IMG/VR virus record: IMGVR_UViG_3300042731_004948
Span: 1-37,336 of that record
Direction: 5' to 3' (one strand)
Length of the DNA stretch: 37,336 nucleotides
Source of the DNA: a virus
Shown: one piece after another, positions 7,298-14,663 of the stretch
Layout: the number at the start of each line of letters is the position of its first letter
Numbering within the stretch: the first letter of the stretch is position 1
Position numbers and translations under genes: made by a program
The notes under the pieces: generated by a model
Database searches by the model: none
The model's input: the letters and a program-made list of their open reading frames with translations, nothing else
Told to the model about the DNA's origin: nothing

Positions 7298-7747
7298 GTG
7301 AAAGAAAAAGCAGATGAAATACTAAAAGAATCACCAAGCCCAATTCTCGTTTACGACTCAAGTGACAGATTGGTATATGTAAACCCATCTTTTGAGGCTT
7401 TAACTGGTTGGAATGAAGATGAAGTCATAGGGGCAAAACTACCATTTCCGTGGTGGCCCGATGAACTTATACCGAATATTACCTCCAAATTCCGTAATGC
7501 CGTTCACAAAGGCCTGCGGAATAAAGAGATGAATTACATATCTAAATGCGGACATGATTTTTATGTAGATGAAAATATGTCTAAAATAAACGGGAATGGC
7601 CAGTGTATTTCCACTTGGACTGATATTACAAATGATGTTTTGGCGAGAAAGAAAATGGAGACAATGCTCCGCCACGCTACCGCACAAATGGAAAATTTAG
7701 TGGTTGAGCAGAGGATGGCGAATGCTTCGATTATGGCACGAATGTAA
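7298..7747 (+). CDS. Stand-alone PAS-domain protein
   Basis: PAS domains sense small molecules, redox state or light, or mediate dimerisation, usually inside kinases or cyclases. The 149-residue product is one PAS domain (about residues 12-112): PILVYDSSDRLVYVNPSFEA, LTGWNEDEVIGAKLPFPWWP and a closing CISTWTDITND. A helical tail follows (residues 113-149, ARKKMETMLRHATAQMENL), like the linker helix that normally leads into an output domain, but no output domain follows. GTG start after GGAG. The FPWWP loop is typical of bacterial sensor PAS domains, so host acquisition is likely. It is followed nine bases later by a coiled-coil membrane protein. No tag. Confidence 0.85.
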   Translation: MKEKADEILKESPSPILVYDSSDRLVYVNPSFEALTGWNEDEVIGAKLPFPWWPDELIPNITSKFRNAVHKGLRNKEMNYISKCGHDFYVDENMSKINGNGQCISTWTDITNDVLARKKMETMLRHATAQMENLVVEQRMANASIMARM

Positions 7748-7756
7748 GGAGTGGAG

Positions 7757-8173
7757 ATGGACGAAAAATTATTGGATTTGTTCGGGGACTTTTTGAATAA
7801 GTCCGTGGAGTTACATACCGAATCTAAAGTTGCTCTTGGACTTATAAATAAGGATATCGGTGAAATAAAAGAAACTTTAGGCAAAAGCGATAGAACCGTT
7901 ATGAGCCTGCTCCACGGATTAGAAAGAAAGGGAGACTCTGACCAAGTAAAGAATTTTATTGAAACATATACAAAACGAAATTATACAAATGACGAAGTCA
8001 AAAATTTAGGGCATCACGTTGAGCAAGTTGACGATATGCATAGATTTTCAATGAAATTAAAAGGCCGTCTGGCTATAACAGCTGCTCTAATTGCGGCGAT
8101 TATCGGAATAGCAACGCTCGGTGAAAAAATAATAGCCCTATGGGATTTTTTAGTTAATTTAGGAGGAGTGTAA
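7757..8173 (+). CDS. Coiled-coil protein with C-terminal membrane segment
   Basis: I place the start at ATG 7757 (MDEKLLDLF) because AAGGAG lies 5 bases before it; the in-frame GTG at 7751 touches the ribosome site. The 138-residue product is helical for the first ~105 residues (ALGLINKDIGEIKETLGK) and ends with one hydrophobic helix, LAITAALIAAIIGIATLG. The architecture recalls XhlA-type holin-associated proteins and other tail-anchored phage proteins, but I see no decisive motif. Immediate neighbour of the PAS gene, probably co-expressed. Confidence 0.7.
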   Translation: MDEKLLDLFGDFLNKSVELHTESKVALGLINKDIGEIKETLGKSDRTVMSLLHGLERKGDSDQVKNFIETYTKRNYTNDEVKNLGHHVEQVDDMHRFSMKLKGRLAITAALIAAIIGIATLGEKIIALWDFLVNLGGV

Positions 8174-8175
8174 AT

Positions 8176-8460
8176 ATGAAGGTTTTAGAAGAGTATATTA
8201 AAAAGGCAATGAAAGAATGTGGGCCGGTAAGTGAAAGCGATTTAGGTATGGATGCATCTGAAGCTCAAATGTGGATGTTGGTAAACAAAGGACCGATTGG
8301 TAGAGAGTTTAGTTTTATTGAAACGACAGCAAAGCAAGCATTAAAACAAATTAAAATGAAAAAAAATGTTAATGATATTATTGAAGCTGCAAAAGTAATA
8401 AAAAAAACTGCGGAGGGTGTAGAAAAACAACTTATAGAATGGAAAAATAAAGCAAAATAA
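8176..8460 (+). CDS. Small helical protein, unknown
   Basis: The 94-residue product begins MKVLEEYIKKAMKECGP and is Lys-rich and helical in its second half (NDIIEAAKVIKKTAEGVEKQ). The start loosely resembles the tag layout but has no [I/L]-x-E, so I do not count it as tagged. The ATG follows GGAGGAG and the previous stop by two bases, so it is in the same operon as the PAS gene. The family is unrecognised. Confidence 0.68.
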   Translation: MKVLEEYIKKAMKECGPVSESDLGMDASEAQMWMLVNKGPIGREFSFIETTAKQALKQIKMKKNVNDIIEAAKVIKKTAEGVEKQLIEWKNKAK

Positions 8461-8470
8461 GGAGTAAGAA

Positions 8471-8962
8471 ATGCCAGCACCACCACGAGCAGGAGAAGAA
8501 AAAGATGAATTTTTAGGCCGATGTATTCCGGTTTACGTTAAAGAGGGCAAACCTCAAGACCAAGCAGTCGCTATTTGTTATAGTATGTGGAGACGCAAGG
8601 ACGAGGAACGGATTATCAAAAAAATTGATATGTACTTAGACGAAACCGAAGGCGGAGCAACCACTTCCGGGGATGTTGCCGTAAACACGTCCGGCAAATC
8701 GACCAGTATAGCCAAACGGGTAAGTTCTATCGGTTATGAATGCCCTAAAGGAGAAGTCTGGGACCCGAAACAACGAAAATGCGTTAAAAAAACCAGTGAA
8801 TCAGTTTTAGTCGGGGGAGCATATGTCGCCGGTGCTTCTAATGTGGCCGGTTCTGGTCAAACCAGAGTGGTCGGGGATAAGGATAATGAAATAGATGCGT
8901 TAAAAACTAAACCTAACGCACGATTTAATAAACTATTAGGAGCATATATTAGTGATGAGTGA
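8471..8962 (+). CDS. Cys-motif protein with internal tag-like site and intact CPxGxxWDP motif
   Basis: Residues 11-40 contain FLGRCIP, EGKPQDQAVAICYSMW, a paired-Cys segment I recognise from phage head and scaffold-associated proteins. It is followed by RIIKKIDMYLDETEGG (48-62), the longer tag form with L-D-E at 56-58 but placed internally. Then comes a Ser/Gly/Thr linker and CPKGEVWDPKQRKCVKK (about residues 91-107), the motif that is broken by a UGA in the gene at 4362-4823. If the internal site is cut, the 163-residue product would split into an N-terminal Cys domain and a ~105-residue C-terminal part. AAGGAG precedes the ATG. Confidence 0.74.
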   Translation: MPAPPRAGEEKDEFLGRCIPVYVKEGKPQDQAVAICYSMWRRKDEERIIKKIDMYLDETEGGATTSGDVAVNTSGKSTSIAKRVSSIGYECPKGEVWDPKQRKCVKKTSESVLVGGAYVAGASNVAGSGQTRVVGDKDNEIDALKTKPNARFNKLLGAYISDE

Positions 8963-9272
8963 AAAATTTAGACAATATTTAACAGAATCAAAAGTGGCGA
9001 GAACCATTTTAGACCAGATACGGGCTTTAGATAAATATGCTCTACCGGCTTGGGGAGCAAAGGATTTTGTAAGTTTTGATAAGGGTATCCAATTTGACGT
9101 CCGAGGTTCTAAACATCGTGGTCGGGTTATCGTGGGCTTAGATAAAGGCAAAGACCTGTATAACATTGAAATAGGTAAAATTAACCGGAATAACGATTGG
9201 GTATCGATTAAAAAAACAAAAGGGATACAAGCAGCAAATTTAGTAACTGCAATAGACGAATTGGTAGGATAA
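8952..9272 (+). CDS. Tagged 106-aa protein (MSEKFRQYLTE|S)
   Basis: The start may be GTG 8952 or ATG 8955; AGGAG ends 9 bases before the former and 12 before the latter. Either gives MSEKFRQYLTES, with L-T-E as predicted cleavage site. The rest looks like a small alpha/beta fold (GIQFDVRGSKHRGRVIVGL, NIEIGKINRNNDWVSIKK). Overlap with the previous gene's TGA indicates coupling. The family is unrecognised; packaging is inferred from the tag. Confidence 0.76.
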   Translation: MMSEKFRQYLTESKVARTILDQIRALDKYALPAWGAKDFVSFDKGIQFDVRGSKHRGRVIVGLDKGKDLYNIEIGKINRNNDWVSIKKTKGIQAANLVTAIDELVG

Positions 9273-9276
9273 CCAA

Positions 9277-9284
9277 TATAAATA
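9277..9284 (+). promoter_or_regulatory. T4-type late promoter candidate
   Basis: An exact TATAAATA on the plus strand, five bases after the previous stop codon and 33 bases before the next ATG. The leader contains the short palindrome CCTGT-AA-ACAGG (9296-9307), whose right half merges with the AGGAGAGG ribosome site. Promoter use is inferred. Confidence 0.55.
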
Positions 9285-9317
9285 TAAGGGAATAACCTGT
9301 AAACAGGAGAGGATATT

Positions 9318-9692
9318 ATGGAACCAGAGGGTGCGACCCAATTAGATAATTTTAGAAAACATTTGAATGCGCTAAAGGAAAAGGGTGTTGATATTAATCC
9401 CGATAAAGTAGTGGACGAGGTTCTGGCACCTCCCACAGAAGCCCCTAAAAAAGATACGTTTGATAGAAAACGCTGGGCTATGCTTAGAACGCAACTTAAT
9501 AAATTACTTGATGATTTTGAACATTTTCATGGTGATAAAGGTAGAGGTATTGGTGTTACAGTACATATTACTAAACCAGATAACGCTGATAGGTTTACCG
9601 AAAAATTTGAATTTGATAGTAATATAATATTATTGAGCATACAGGATATCGGTACTAAAGGCAAATATGAACCAGTAGTGCCGGGAGAGTAA
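9318..9692 (+). CDS. Hypothetical 124-aa protein
   Basis: The product starts MEPEGATQLDNFRKHLNALK and has a Pro-rich hinge (APPTEAPKK, about residues 36-44), followed by a mixed alpha/beta half (GRGIGVTVHITKPDNADRF, SNIILLSIQDIG). No tag and no recognised domain. AGGAGAGG precedes the ATG by 6 bases, and the gene is first downstream of the 9277 late-promoter octamer, one base before the first CxxCxxCC gene. Confidence 0.68.
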   Translation: MEPEGATQLDNFRKHLNALKEKGVDINPDKVVDEVLAPPTEAPKKDTFDRKRWAMLRTQLNKLLDDFEHFHGDKGRGIGVTVHITKPDNADRFTEKFEFDSNIILLSIQDIGTKGKYEPVVPGE

Positions 9693-9693
9693 T

Positions 9694-9725
9694 ATGGAAT
9701 GTGATGGATGTACTTTGTGTTGTAA
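9694..9725 (+). repeat. 32-base direct repeat, copy 1 (5' end of first CxxCxxCC gene)
   Basis: The first 32 bases of this gene are identical to 10124-10155, the first 32 bases of the next gene. The coding sequences diverge strongly afterwards. Identical synonymous choices over only this stretch point to recent duplication, gene conversion or recombination at the motif. Confidence 0.9.
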
Positions 9726-10134
9726 ACTTTTATGGGTAAAACCATTAAACAAAAAAGCAGGCGTAGAATGCGAACACTGCGAAACGGGTAAGGGTTGTAA
9801 AATATACGAAGACCGCCCGGACGCTTGTAAAGAATATCAATGTGTTTATTATAAGGCTGAAGAAGGTCCGATAGAATTAAGACCAGATAAATGCGGTATC
9901 TTATTTAACCATTTAACACGGGATGTTGTATCAGGAGATATAAACCCAAATATAGCGGAATTAAATGATTTTGTAAAAAACCAAATTCATGATTTTTTAA
10001 ATAAGGGCATATCGGTTGTATTGTTTAATGTTAAATACGATACGCCTTTTATTATTCCTGCGTTTGGGCGGCCATTAGATGGCGTATGGACTGAAGCCTA
10101 TGATGCCATTAAAGGATGTAAAAATGGAATGTGA
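9694..10134 (+). CDS. CxxCxxCC metal-binding (YkgJ-like) protein, copy 1
   Basis: The family (zinc- or iron-chelating CxxCxxCC domain, YkgJ/UPF0153) is defined by a Cys cluster thought to bind metal; its biochemistry is poorly known. The 146-residue product has MECDGCTLCCK (Cys 3, 6, 9, 10), then CEHCETGKGCKIY (26, 29, 35) and DACKEYQC (45, 50). This is the full set expected, including the family's RPxxC step. The C-terminal half is a helix plus strand (GISVVLFNVKYDTPFIIP). It ends with TGA inside the start of the paralogue that follows. Unusual in a phage structural region. Confidence 0.83.
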   Translation: MECDGCTLCCKLLWVKPLNKKAGVECEHCETGKGCKIYEDRPDACKEYQCVYYKAEEGPIELRPDKCGILFNHLTRDVVSGDINPNIAELNDFVKNQIHDFLNKGISVVLFNVKYDTPFIIPAFGRPLDGVWTEAYDAIKGCKNGM

Positions 10135-10155
10135 TGGATGTACTTTGTGTTGTAA
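10124..10155 (+). repeat. 32-base direct repeat, copy 2
   Basis: Second copy of the repeat at 9694-9725. It also spans the stop codon of copy 1's gene, because the two genes overlap by 11 bases here. Confidence 0.9.
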
Positions 10156-10579
10156 GGTACTGGATATCTCATGGATGGATTCACCGGCCGGTGAGTATTG
10201 TAAAGAATGCGAACCCGGAGTCGGTTGTAAAATATGGGATAACGTACCGGAGCATTGTAAAAAATATGAATGTGCTTATCGCCAAGTTGAAAAAGTTAAT
10301 ATAAACCTAAGACCGGATAAAAGCGGAGTGGTTTTTGAAAAAGCGACTGATAAAATATTTTTTGGAACGATTACCGAAGGTGTTTATATGTTAAACAAAG
10401 AGACTTTGGTGCAAATAGATAAATTTTTAGAAACAGGGTTTTCAGTTGTTTTAAGACATTTAGAAATTAAAGAATATTGTATTTTTAATACAGAAAATAG
10501 AACGTCAGATGACGTATGGAAGGAATATAAAGAAGCGGCAAATAAATGGCAGGAACTCCGGCATATAAAACAGACTTAA
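10124..10579 (+). CDS. CxxCxxCC metal-binding (YkgJ-like) protein, copy 2
   Basis: I chose ATG 10124 because it aligns with the paralogue's start and follows AAGGA by 8 bases; an in-frame ATG at 10079 lies inside the preceding gene. The 151-residue product repeats the metal cluster: MECDGCTLCCK (Cys 3, 6, 9, 10), then YCKECEPGVGCKIWD and EHCKKYEC. As in copy 1, the LRPDKSGVVF stretch and a GFSVVL strand follow. Outside the Cys cluster the copies are well diverged, so the duplication is old or the first 10 codons were homogenised later. It overlaps the start of the structural gene by 34 bases. Confidence 0.83.
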   Translation: MECDGCTLCCKVLDISWMDSPAGEYCKECEPGVGCKIWDNVPEHCKKYECAYRQVEKVNINLRPDKSGVVFEKATDKIFFGTITEGVYMLNKETLVQIDKFLETGFSVVLRHLEIKEYCIFNTENRTSDDVWKEYKEAANKWQELRHIKQT

Positions 10580-12180
10580 AAGACGTAACATTAAGTGACG
10601 CATTAGGCACTTGGGTTGAATTAGCTGGCCATAAAGGTGGTTCTGCACCTGTATCTGAAACTGACTATTATATCCAAGGTACAGCTTGTGTATCTCAAGC
10701 TACTGGTCAGTCGACAGATTTAGAGGCTGGTATGGGATTTGATTATGGAAGTGCTATACCTTCTTGGAGAACTGGTTATGTCTTTCTTTTTTGGCAAGTC
10801 CTTTTAGCTGCAAATAACGTATATCCCTATGCTCAAGGTGGATTGCGTTTAGGTATTGGTTCATCTAATAGTGATTACAATTGGTATGCTATTGGTGGTG
10901 ATGATTTAGGTCGTAACCCATATGGCGGATGGCAAAATATAGCCCTTGACCCAACATTAACTGCAGATTATGTAGAGGGAACACCTACCGCAGATACATA
11001 TCAATGGTTCGGCAGTTTACCAAACATGAGAGCGGCTATTACTAAAGGAAATCCACATGGTGTTGATGCTATACGTTGGGGCAGAGGTGCTATCAATGTA
11101 TCAGCCGGTGAACCCAATGACCCTTGTACTTTTGCTGGTATGGGAGCGGCAAATGATGCTCAAAGTGCAAGATGGGGTTTATTTCAGGAACAGCCCGGTG
11201 GTTATTTATGGAAAGGATTAATGCAAATTGGCAGTTCCTTTTCATCAGCAACATCTGCATACTTTGTTGATGCTAATGCTAATATTACCGTAGATAATAC
11301 ACCAAAAGTCTATCGAGAGTTTAATAAGATTGAATTTGGAAATACTGAATCTTATATTTATTGGACAGGTGTTAATGTTTTAGCAGCTTCAGCCACACAA
11401 TTATCACGTGGTATTTTTGAAATGGCCGAAGATTGTGATGCCACTTTAGATACTTGCTCGTTTACAGATATGGATTATTTTACATTCCTATCTAATAACC
11501 AAAGTTGTCTTGATACTACCTTCAGACGTTGTAATAACGTATTACAAAGCGGTGCGATATTTACACGTTGTATTTTTGAGGAGAGCACAGCAGGTATTGC
11601 CCTATCAGCAAACGACCTTCAATATGTAACATATTGTGATTTTACAAGGGCGACAAATAGAGGTGGTCAAAGTCATGCCATATCTTGTAATGTTTCGGGT
11701 TCGATTGATTTTTATGGTAATACATTTAATGATTATGGCGCAAGCGGAACCGTATCAGCCGCTTTTTATAATAACTCGGGTGCATTAATTACATTAAACA
11801 TTTTTGATGGTGGAGATTCACCTACAGTTTATAATGCACCAGACGGCTCGACCACAGATATTGTTTTAGCAGTATCACATACGTTAACTGGGCTTGTATC
11901 TGGTTCAGAGGTAACATATCAACTTCAGGGAGTGGCACCGAGCGCAGCCGGTGCTCAAATTTATCACGTAGAAAACGCAAATACTCCGGTTGATATAGGT
12001 GACCTTTCGTTAGGATATAAAACAACCTATTCTTATAACTATGTAGAGGATAGGGATGTTGATATATATGTACATAAAGTGGGTTATGTTTGGTATCCAA
12101 TTAGAAATCAAACTTTAAGCAATACAAATCAAACAATTCCAGTATTTCAACAATTAGACCGGAATTATAATAACCCATAA
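10546..12180 (+). CDS. Structural/appendage protein with beta-helix-like region
   Basis: The 544-residue product is Gly/Ser/Thr/Asn-rich with few charged residues, typical of virion surface proteins. Residues ~280-430 repeat short strand units ending in paired Cys or Asn positions (DTCSFTDMDYFTF, LDTTFRRCNNVLQ, FTRCIFEES, YVTYCDFTRATNRGG, DFYGNTFNDYG, TLNIFDGGD), the pattern of a right-handed parallel beta-helix. Its C-terminus, VFQQLDRNYNNP, matches that of the next gene product. Candidate head fibre, tail fibre or adhesin; the exact part is unknown. The start overlaps the previous gene by 34 bases, so the N-terminus is less certain than the rest. Confidence 0.76.
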   Translation: MAGTPAYKTDLKDVTLSDALGTWVELAGHKGGSAPVSETDYYIQGTACVSQATGQSTDLEAGMGFDYGSAIPSWRTGYVFLFWQVLLAANNVYPYAQGGLRLGIGSSNSDYNWYAIGGDDLGRNPYGGWQNIALDPTLTADYVEGTPTADTYQWFGSLPNMRAAITKGNPHGVDAIRWGRGAINVSAGEPNDPCTFAGMGAANDAQSARWGLFQEQPGGYLWKGLMQIGSSFSSATSAYFVDANANITVDNTPKVYREFNKIEFGNTESYIYWTGVNVLAASATQLSRGIFEMAEDCDATLDTCSFTDMDYFTFLSNNQSCLDTTFRRCNNVLQSGAIFTRCIFEESTAGIALSANDLQYVTYCDFTRATNRGGQSHAISCNVSGSIDFYGNTFNDYGASGTVSAAFYNNSGALITLNIFDGGDSPTVYNAPDGSTTDIVLAVSHTLTGLVSGSEVTYQLQGVAPSAAGAQIYHVENANTPVDIGDLSLGYKTTYSYNYVEDRDVDIYVHKVGYVWYPIRNQTLSNTNQTIPVFQQLDRNYNNP

Positions 12181-12182
12181 AA

Positions 12183-12190
12183 TATAAATA
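12183..12190 (+). promoter_or_regulatory. T4-type late promoter candidate before structural gene
   Basis: An exact TATAAATA, three bases after the preceding stop and 40 bases before ATG 12231. The leader holds AAGGAG and, closer to the start, GAGGAGAGAG. Promoter use is inferred. Confidence 0.6.
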
Positions 12191-12230
12191 AATATTAAGG
12201 AGAAATTACAATTTTTAGAGGAGAGAGACT

Positions 12231-13679
12231 ATGGCCAAATTAGTAGACCCGGATGACCTAACTCAAGGAACTGAAATCGTCATCTCACCCGGAGTATCGG
12301 GTACGATTAGATTACGGCCCGGAAAAGGAAATTTACTTGGAGAGGATGGTGTTACTTTACAATGCATCTATTCGTTCCTAAAAGAGGAATGGAAAACAGA
12401 CGACCTGTTGATTAAATATGCATTCCCTTTGGTATCAATTACCGAAGAACAATTTGAATTACAGAATGGATGGAACTGGGAAAACACTGTAACTATCCAA
12501 ACCATTCGAGACGGCGGATGGGCTTTAAAGGCTGCTGATAATGCAACATCGAAATCGGAATATATGAACCTAACAACTCTTGGTTCTTTTGTTGATTCCA
12601 ATAACGACCTTGCATACTATGTTAATACATCTCCCGTATCCGCTGGAACTCCAGTCGACTTCGTATATGCCGGTCCGGTAAACGAAGCTGTACAGATTTA
12701 TGGCGTTCCGGGTTATGGACATGGTGAAGATAGACGGGGAACATTCGTTGCGTTTTTACGTGAACAAGGCAAAACATATGACCAATATGACCTTTTAACA
12801 GAGCAGAACTTAACAGCTCTAACATATAAGAAGTATGCATTGCCGCTATCTAATAGTTCGGACGCAAAAATCAGTACCAACGACCCACAAATAGCTTCTG
12901 GTGCAAGTTATCAGGGTATAGATATTAGTTATTATACGTTACCGCAAGCAAGAGATATTGGTGGAATAACATATTATTTCCATATCATTATTGATGCAAA
13001 TGGGCAGACTGCTGAAACTGTTTATGAAAAGATTCAATATCTACTCAGACAAACTTATAATATAAATTCTAACCCTGCAACATCTGCAGGCTTTCCTGTT
13101 AGAGGTGATATAAACGATGCATTGCTACAATTTATCGGTGATACTCTTCGTACAAATTATATTACAGGCTGGGGTGGAGTTTTTATTGATAACTATGATA
13201 CTGATGATATTAACCGATTGGAATTCACTGATGATGCTAATGAAATTAGAACGTTCCCATTTACCGCTACGGGTACATTAGAATTTAATGATAACTTGGT
13301 AAATGATTCAGGTTTTGTAGCCGGTGGGTATAGCAATGCAAGATGGTGGATGTTCTTTACAAGTATTGGTACATCTGCTTATGGTACATCAGCTGCTATT
13401 ATAGTAGAGAATGCTTCCAGTAAACAATTATACGGTGAAGTATCAGCAGCATCAATACCGTGGACATTTGACTATGACGGTAATGAGCAGCCATATTATC
13501 CAAATGGCACTCCTCATCCGTCAGGAAGAACTAAGAAGACGAACGCAGCAGTTACAGTCGTTGCTATCGGTGTTGACACAGCACAATGGGTTAAGACAAC
13601 GGCGACAATTACCAGAACTACCGGACAAACGATATCACTTGTTGCCGCATTAGAAAGAAATTATAGTAACCCAGCATAA
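12231..13679 (+). CDS. Large structural protein, 482 aa
   Basis: The product begins MAKLVDPDDLTQGTEIVISP and is Thr/Asn/Tyr/Gly-rich. It has strand-rich segments such as GTIRLRPGKGNLLGEDGVTL, an alpha-helical insert (TAETVYEKIQYLLRQTYNI) and a late Ig-like region (KTNAAVTVVAIGVDTAQWVK). The C-terminus ISLVAALERNYSNPA repeats the L-[DE]-R-N-Y-x-N-P ending of the previous protein. I recognise this as a virion structural type of environmental tailed phages but not its exact position. Its own promoter-like octamer and strong ribosome site suggest high expression. Confidence 0.78.
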   Translation: MAKLVDPDDLTQGTEIVISPGVSGTIRLRPGKGNLLGEDGVTLQCIYSFLKEEWKTDDLLIKYAFPLVSITEEQFELQNGWNWENTVTIQTIRDGGWALKAADNATSKSEYMNLTTLGSFVDSNNDLAYYVNTSPVSAGTPVDFVYAGPVNEAVQIYGVPGYGHGEDRRGTFVAFLREQGKTYDQYDLLTEQNLTALTYKKYALPLSNSSDAKISTNDPQIASGASYQGIDISYYTLPQARDIGGITYYFHIIIDANGQTAETVYEKIQYLLRQTYNINSNPATSAGFPVRGDINDALLQFIGDTLRTNYITGWGGVFIDNYDTDDINRLEFTDDANEIRTFPFTATGTLEFNDNLVNDSGFVAGGYSNARWWMFFTSIGTSAYGTSAAIIVENASSKQLYGEVSAASIPWTFDYDGNEQPYYPNGTPHPSGRTKKTNAAVTVVAIGVDTAQWVKTTATITRTTGQTISLVAALERNYSNPA

Positions 13680-13698
13680 GGAATAAGGTGATGTACTT

Positions 13699-14283
13699 AT
13701 GGCTGAATTCGTTACATTTAACGGTCCAGAGAAGCTCATTATCGTTGATGATGGTGTGACTTCTCTGGACGCACAACGGGATGTATACTCTGCTTGGAAG
13801 CGATGGATGTTTTCAGAGAGTGTGCCAGTTAGTGGTGCCGACCCAATTCCTAACGCTTCGTATTTGCAAGCGATTAGGACAATTGGTGGCGACCCAATTG
13901 GTGGTGGGCAAGTTGTATCTCCATATTTCTTTTTGGTAAATGGTTGGAGAATTCGGCCATATGAAGGCAACCATAGATTAGTTTTGGATGGCAATTTGTT
14001 TGTGGATGGTGGTGGAAATCCTTTTGTACCGACTGAGGGTAATTATAATGTTGTGGTAGAATTGCAGACATCTTCAAAATCTATTACGACAACCGTATCT
14101 GTAAGTGGTGGTACGTTACTTACCCAAGAAGAATCAGACCAAATATTTGCTTTGCCTAACGAAGCTGTAATAGCAGACGCTATATGGGATGAATTTTTAA
14201 GTCAGCATACATCCGCAGGCACAGCAGGTGAAATTATAAACAAAATAAAGAGGCTTGTGTCCTTGATTCCGGCAGGTGTATAA
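13699..14283 (+). CDS. Structural protein ending in an appendage WD module
   Basis: The 194-residue product starts MAEFVTFNGPEKLIIVDDGV. It has a compact beta-rich domain containing AIRTIGGDPIGGG, SPYFFLVNGWRIRPYEGNHR and PTEGNYNVVVELQTS, a conserved phage virion domain in my reading. The tail, AIWDEFLSQHTSAGTAGEI, is one copy of a module repeated in the protein at 14660. TAATG overlap couples it to the next gene. Likely part of the same tail or head appendage. Confidence 0.76.
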   Translation: MAEFVTFNGPEKLIIVDDGVTSLDAQRDVYSAWKRWMFSESVPVSGADPIPNASYLQAIRTIGGDPIGGGQVVSPYFFLVNGWRIRPYEGNHRLVLDGNLFVDGGGNPFVPTEGNYNVVVELQTSSKSITTTVSVSGGTLLTQEESDQIFALPNEAVIADAIWDEFLSQHTSAGTAGEIINKIKRLVSLIPAGV

Positions 14284-14663
14284 TGGGCGTAATTGTAACC
14301 AGAGGTACTGGAACCGGAAGTGCAGGTGGAAGTGGTACTGGAGCATATACCATACCGGAAAAACTTGCCATCGAAATGGAGATGGAGTTTAAAGCTGCAC
14401 AGGCCGATTATTATAAAGAGCTTCTTTATGAAATAGGTGGTGTTAACGATGGTACTTTAATAAGTGCCGGTATATGGATTGATACAATTAAAACTACCAG
14501 ACTTTTTTCAAAAGATTTTACATATGAAGTTGGTGGTGGAGGTAGATACGGCAATTTAACACAAACTTTATTGCTTAGAGAATCCGATGGTGCTCAATTA
14601 CTAAAACTGTTTGGCTATGACGGTGACGATAATTTAACAAGTATACAGGTGAGCGCAGGATGA
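14283..14663 (+). CDS. Small appendage/structural protein
   Basis: The 126-residue product starts with a Gly/Ser/Thr-rich flexible segment (RGTGTGSAGGSGTGAYTIP). It continues with a helix (EKLAIEMEMEFKAAQADYYK) and a strand-rich C-terminal part (LTQTLLLRESDGAQLLKLFG). The arrangement suits a virion linker or a chaperone-like subunit between the two appendage proteins. One-base and four-base overlaps tie it to both neighbours. The family is unrecognised. Confidence 0.72.
   Translation: MGVIVTRGTGTGSAGGSGTGAYTIPEKLAIEMEMEFKAAQADYYKELLYEIGGVNDGTLISAGIWIDTIKTTRLFSKDFTYEVGGGGRYGNLTQTLLLRESDGAQLLKLFGYDGDDNLTSIQVSAG

Noticed and set aside
7843-7850. Exact TATAAATA on the plus strand
   Set aside because: It lies deep inside the coding sequence of the gene at 7757-8173, with no suitable gene start shortly downstream. 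In AT-rich DNA such octamers arise by chance.
8176-8460. Counting MKVLEEYIKKAMKE as a packaging tag
   Set aside because: It has a similar start but no [I/L]-x-E site within the first 20 residues, and the spacing of the hydrophobic residues differs.
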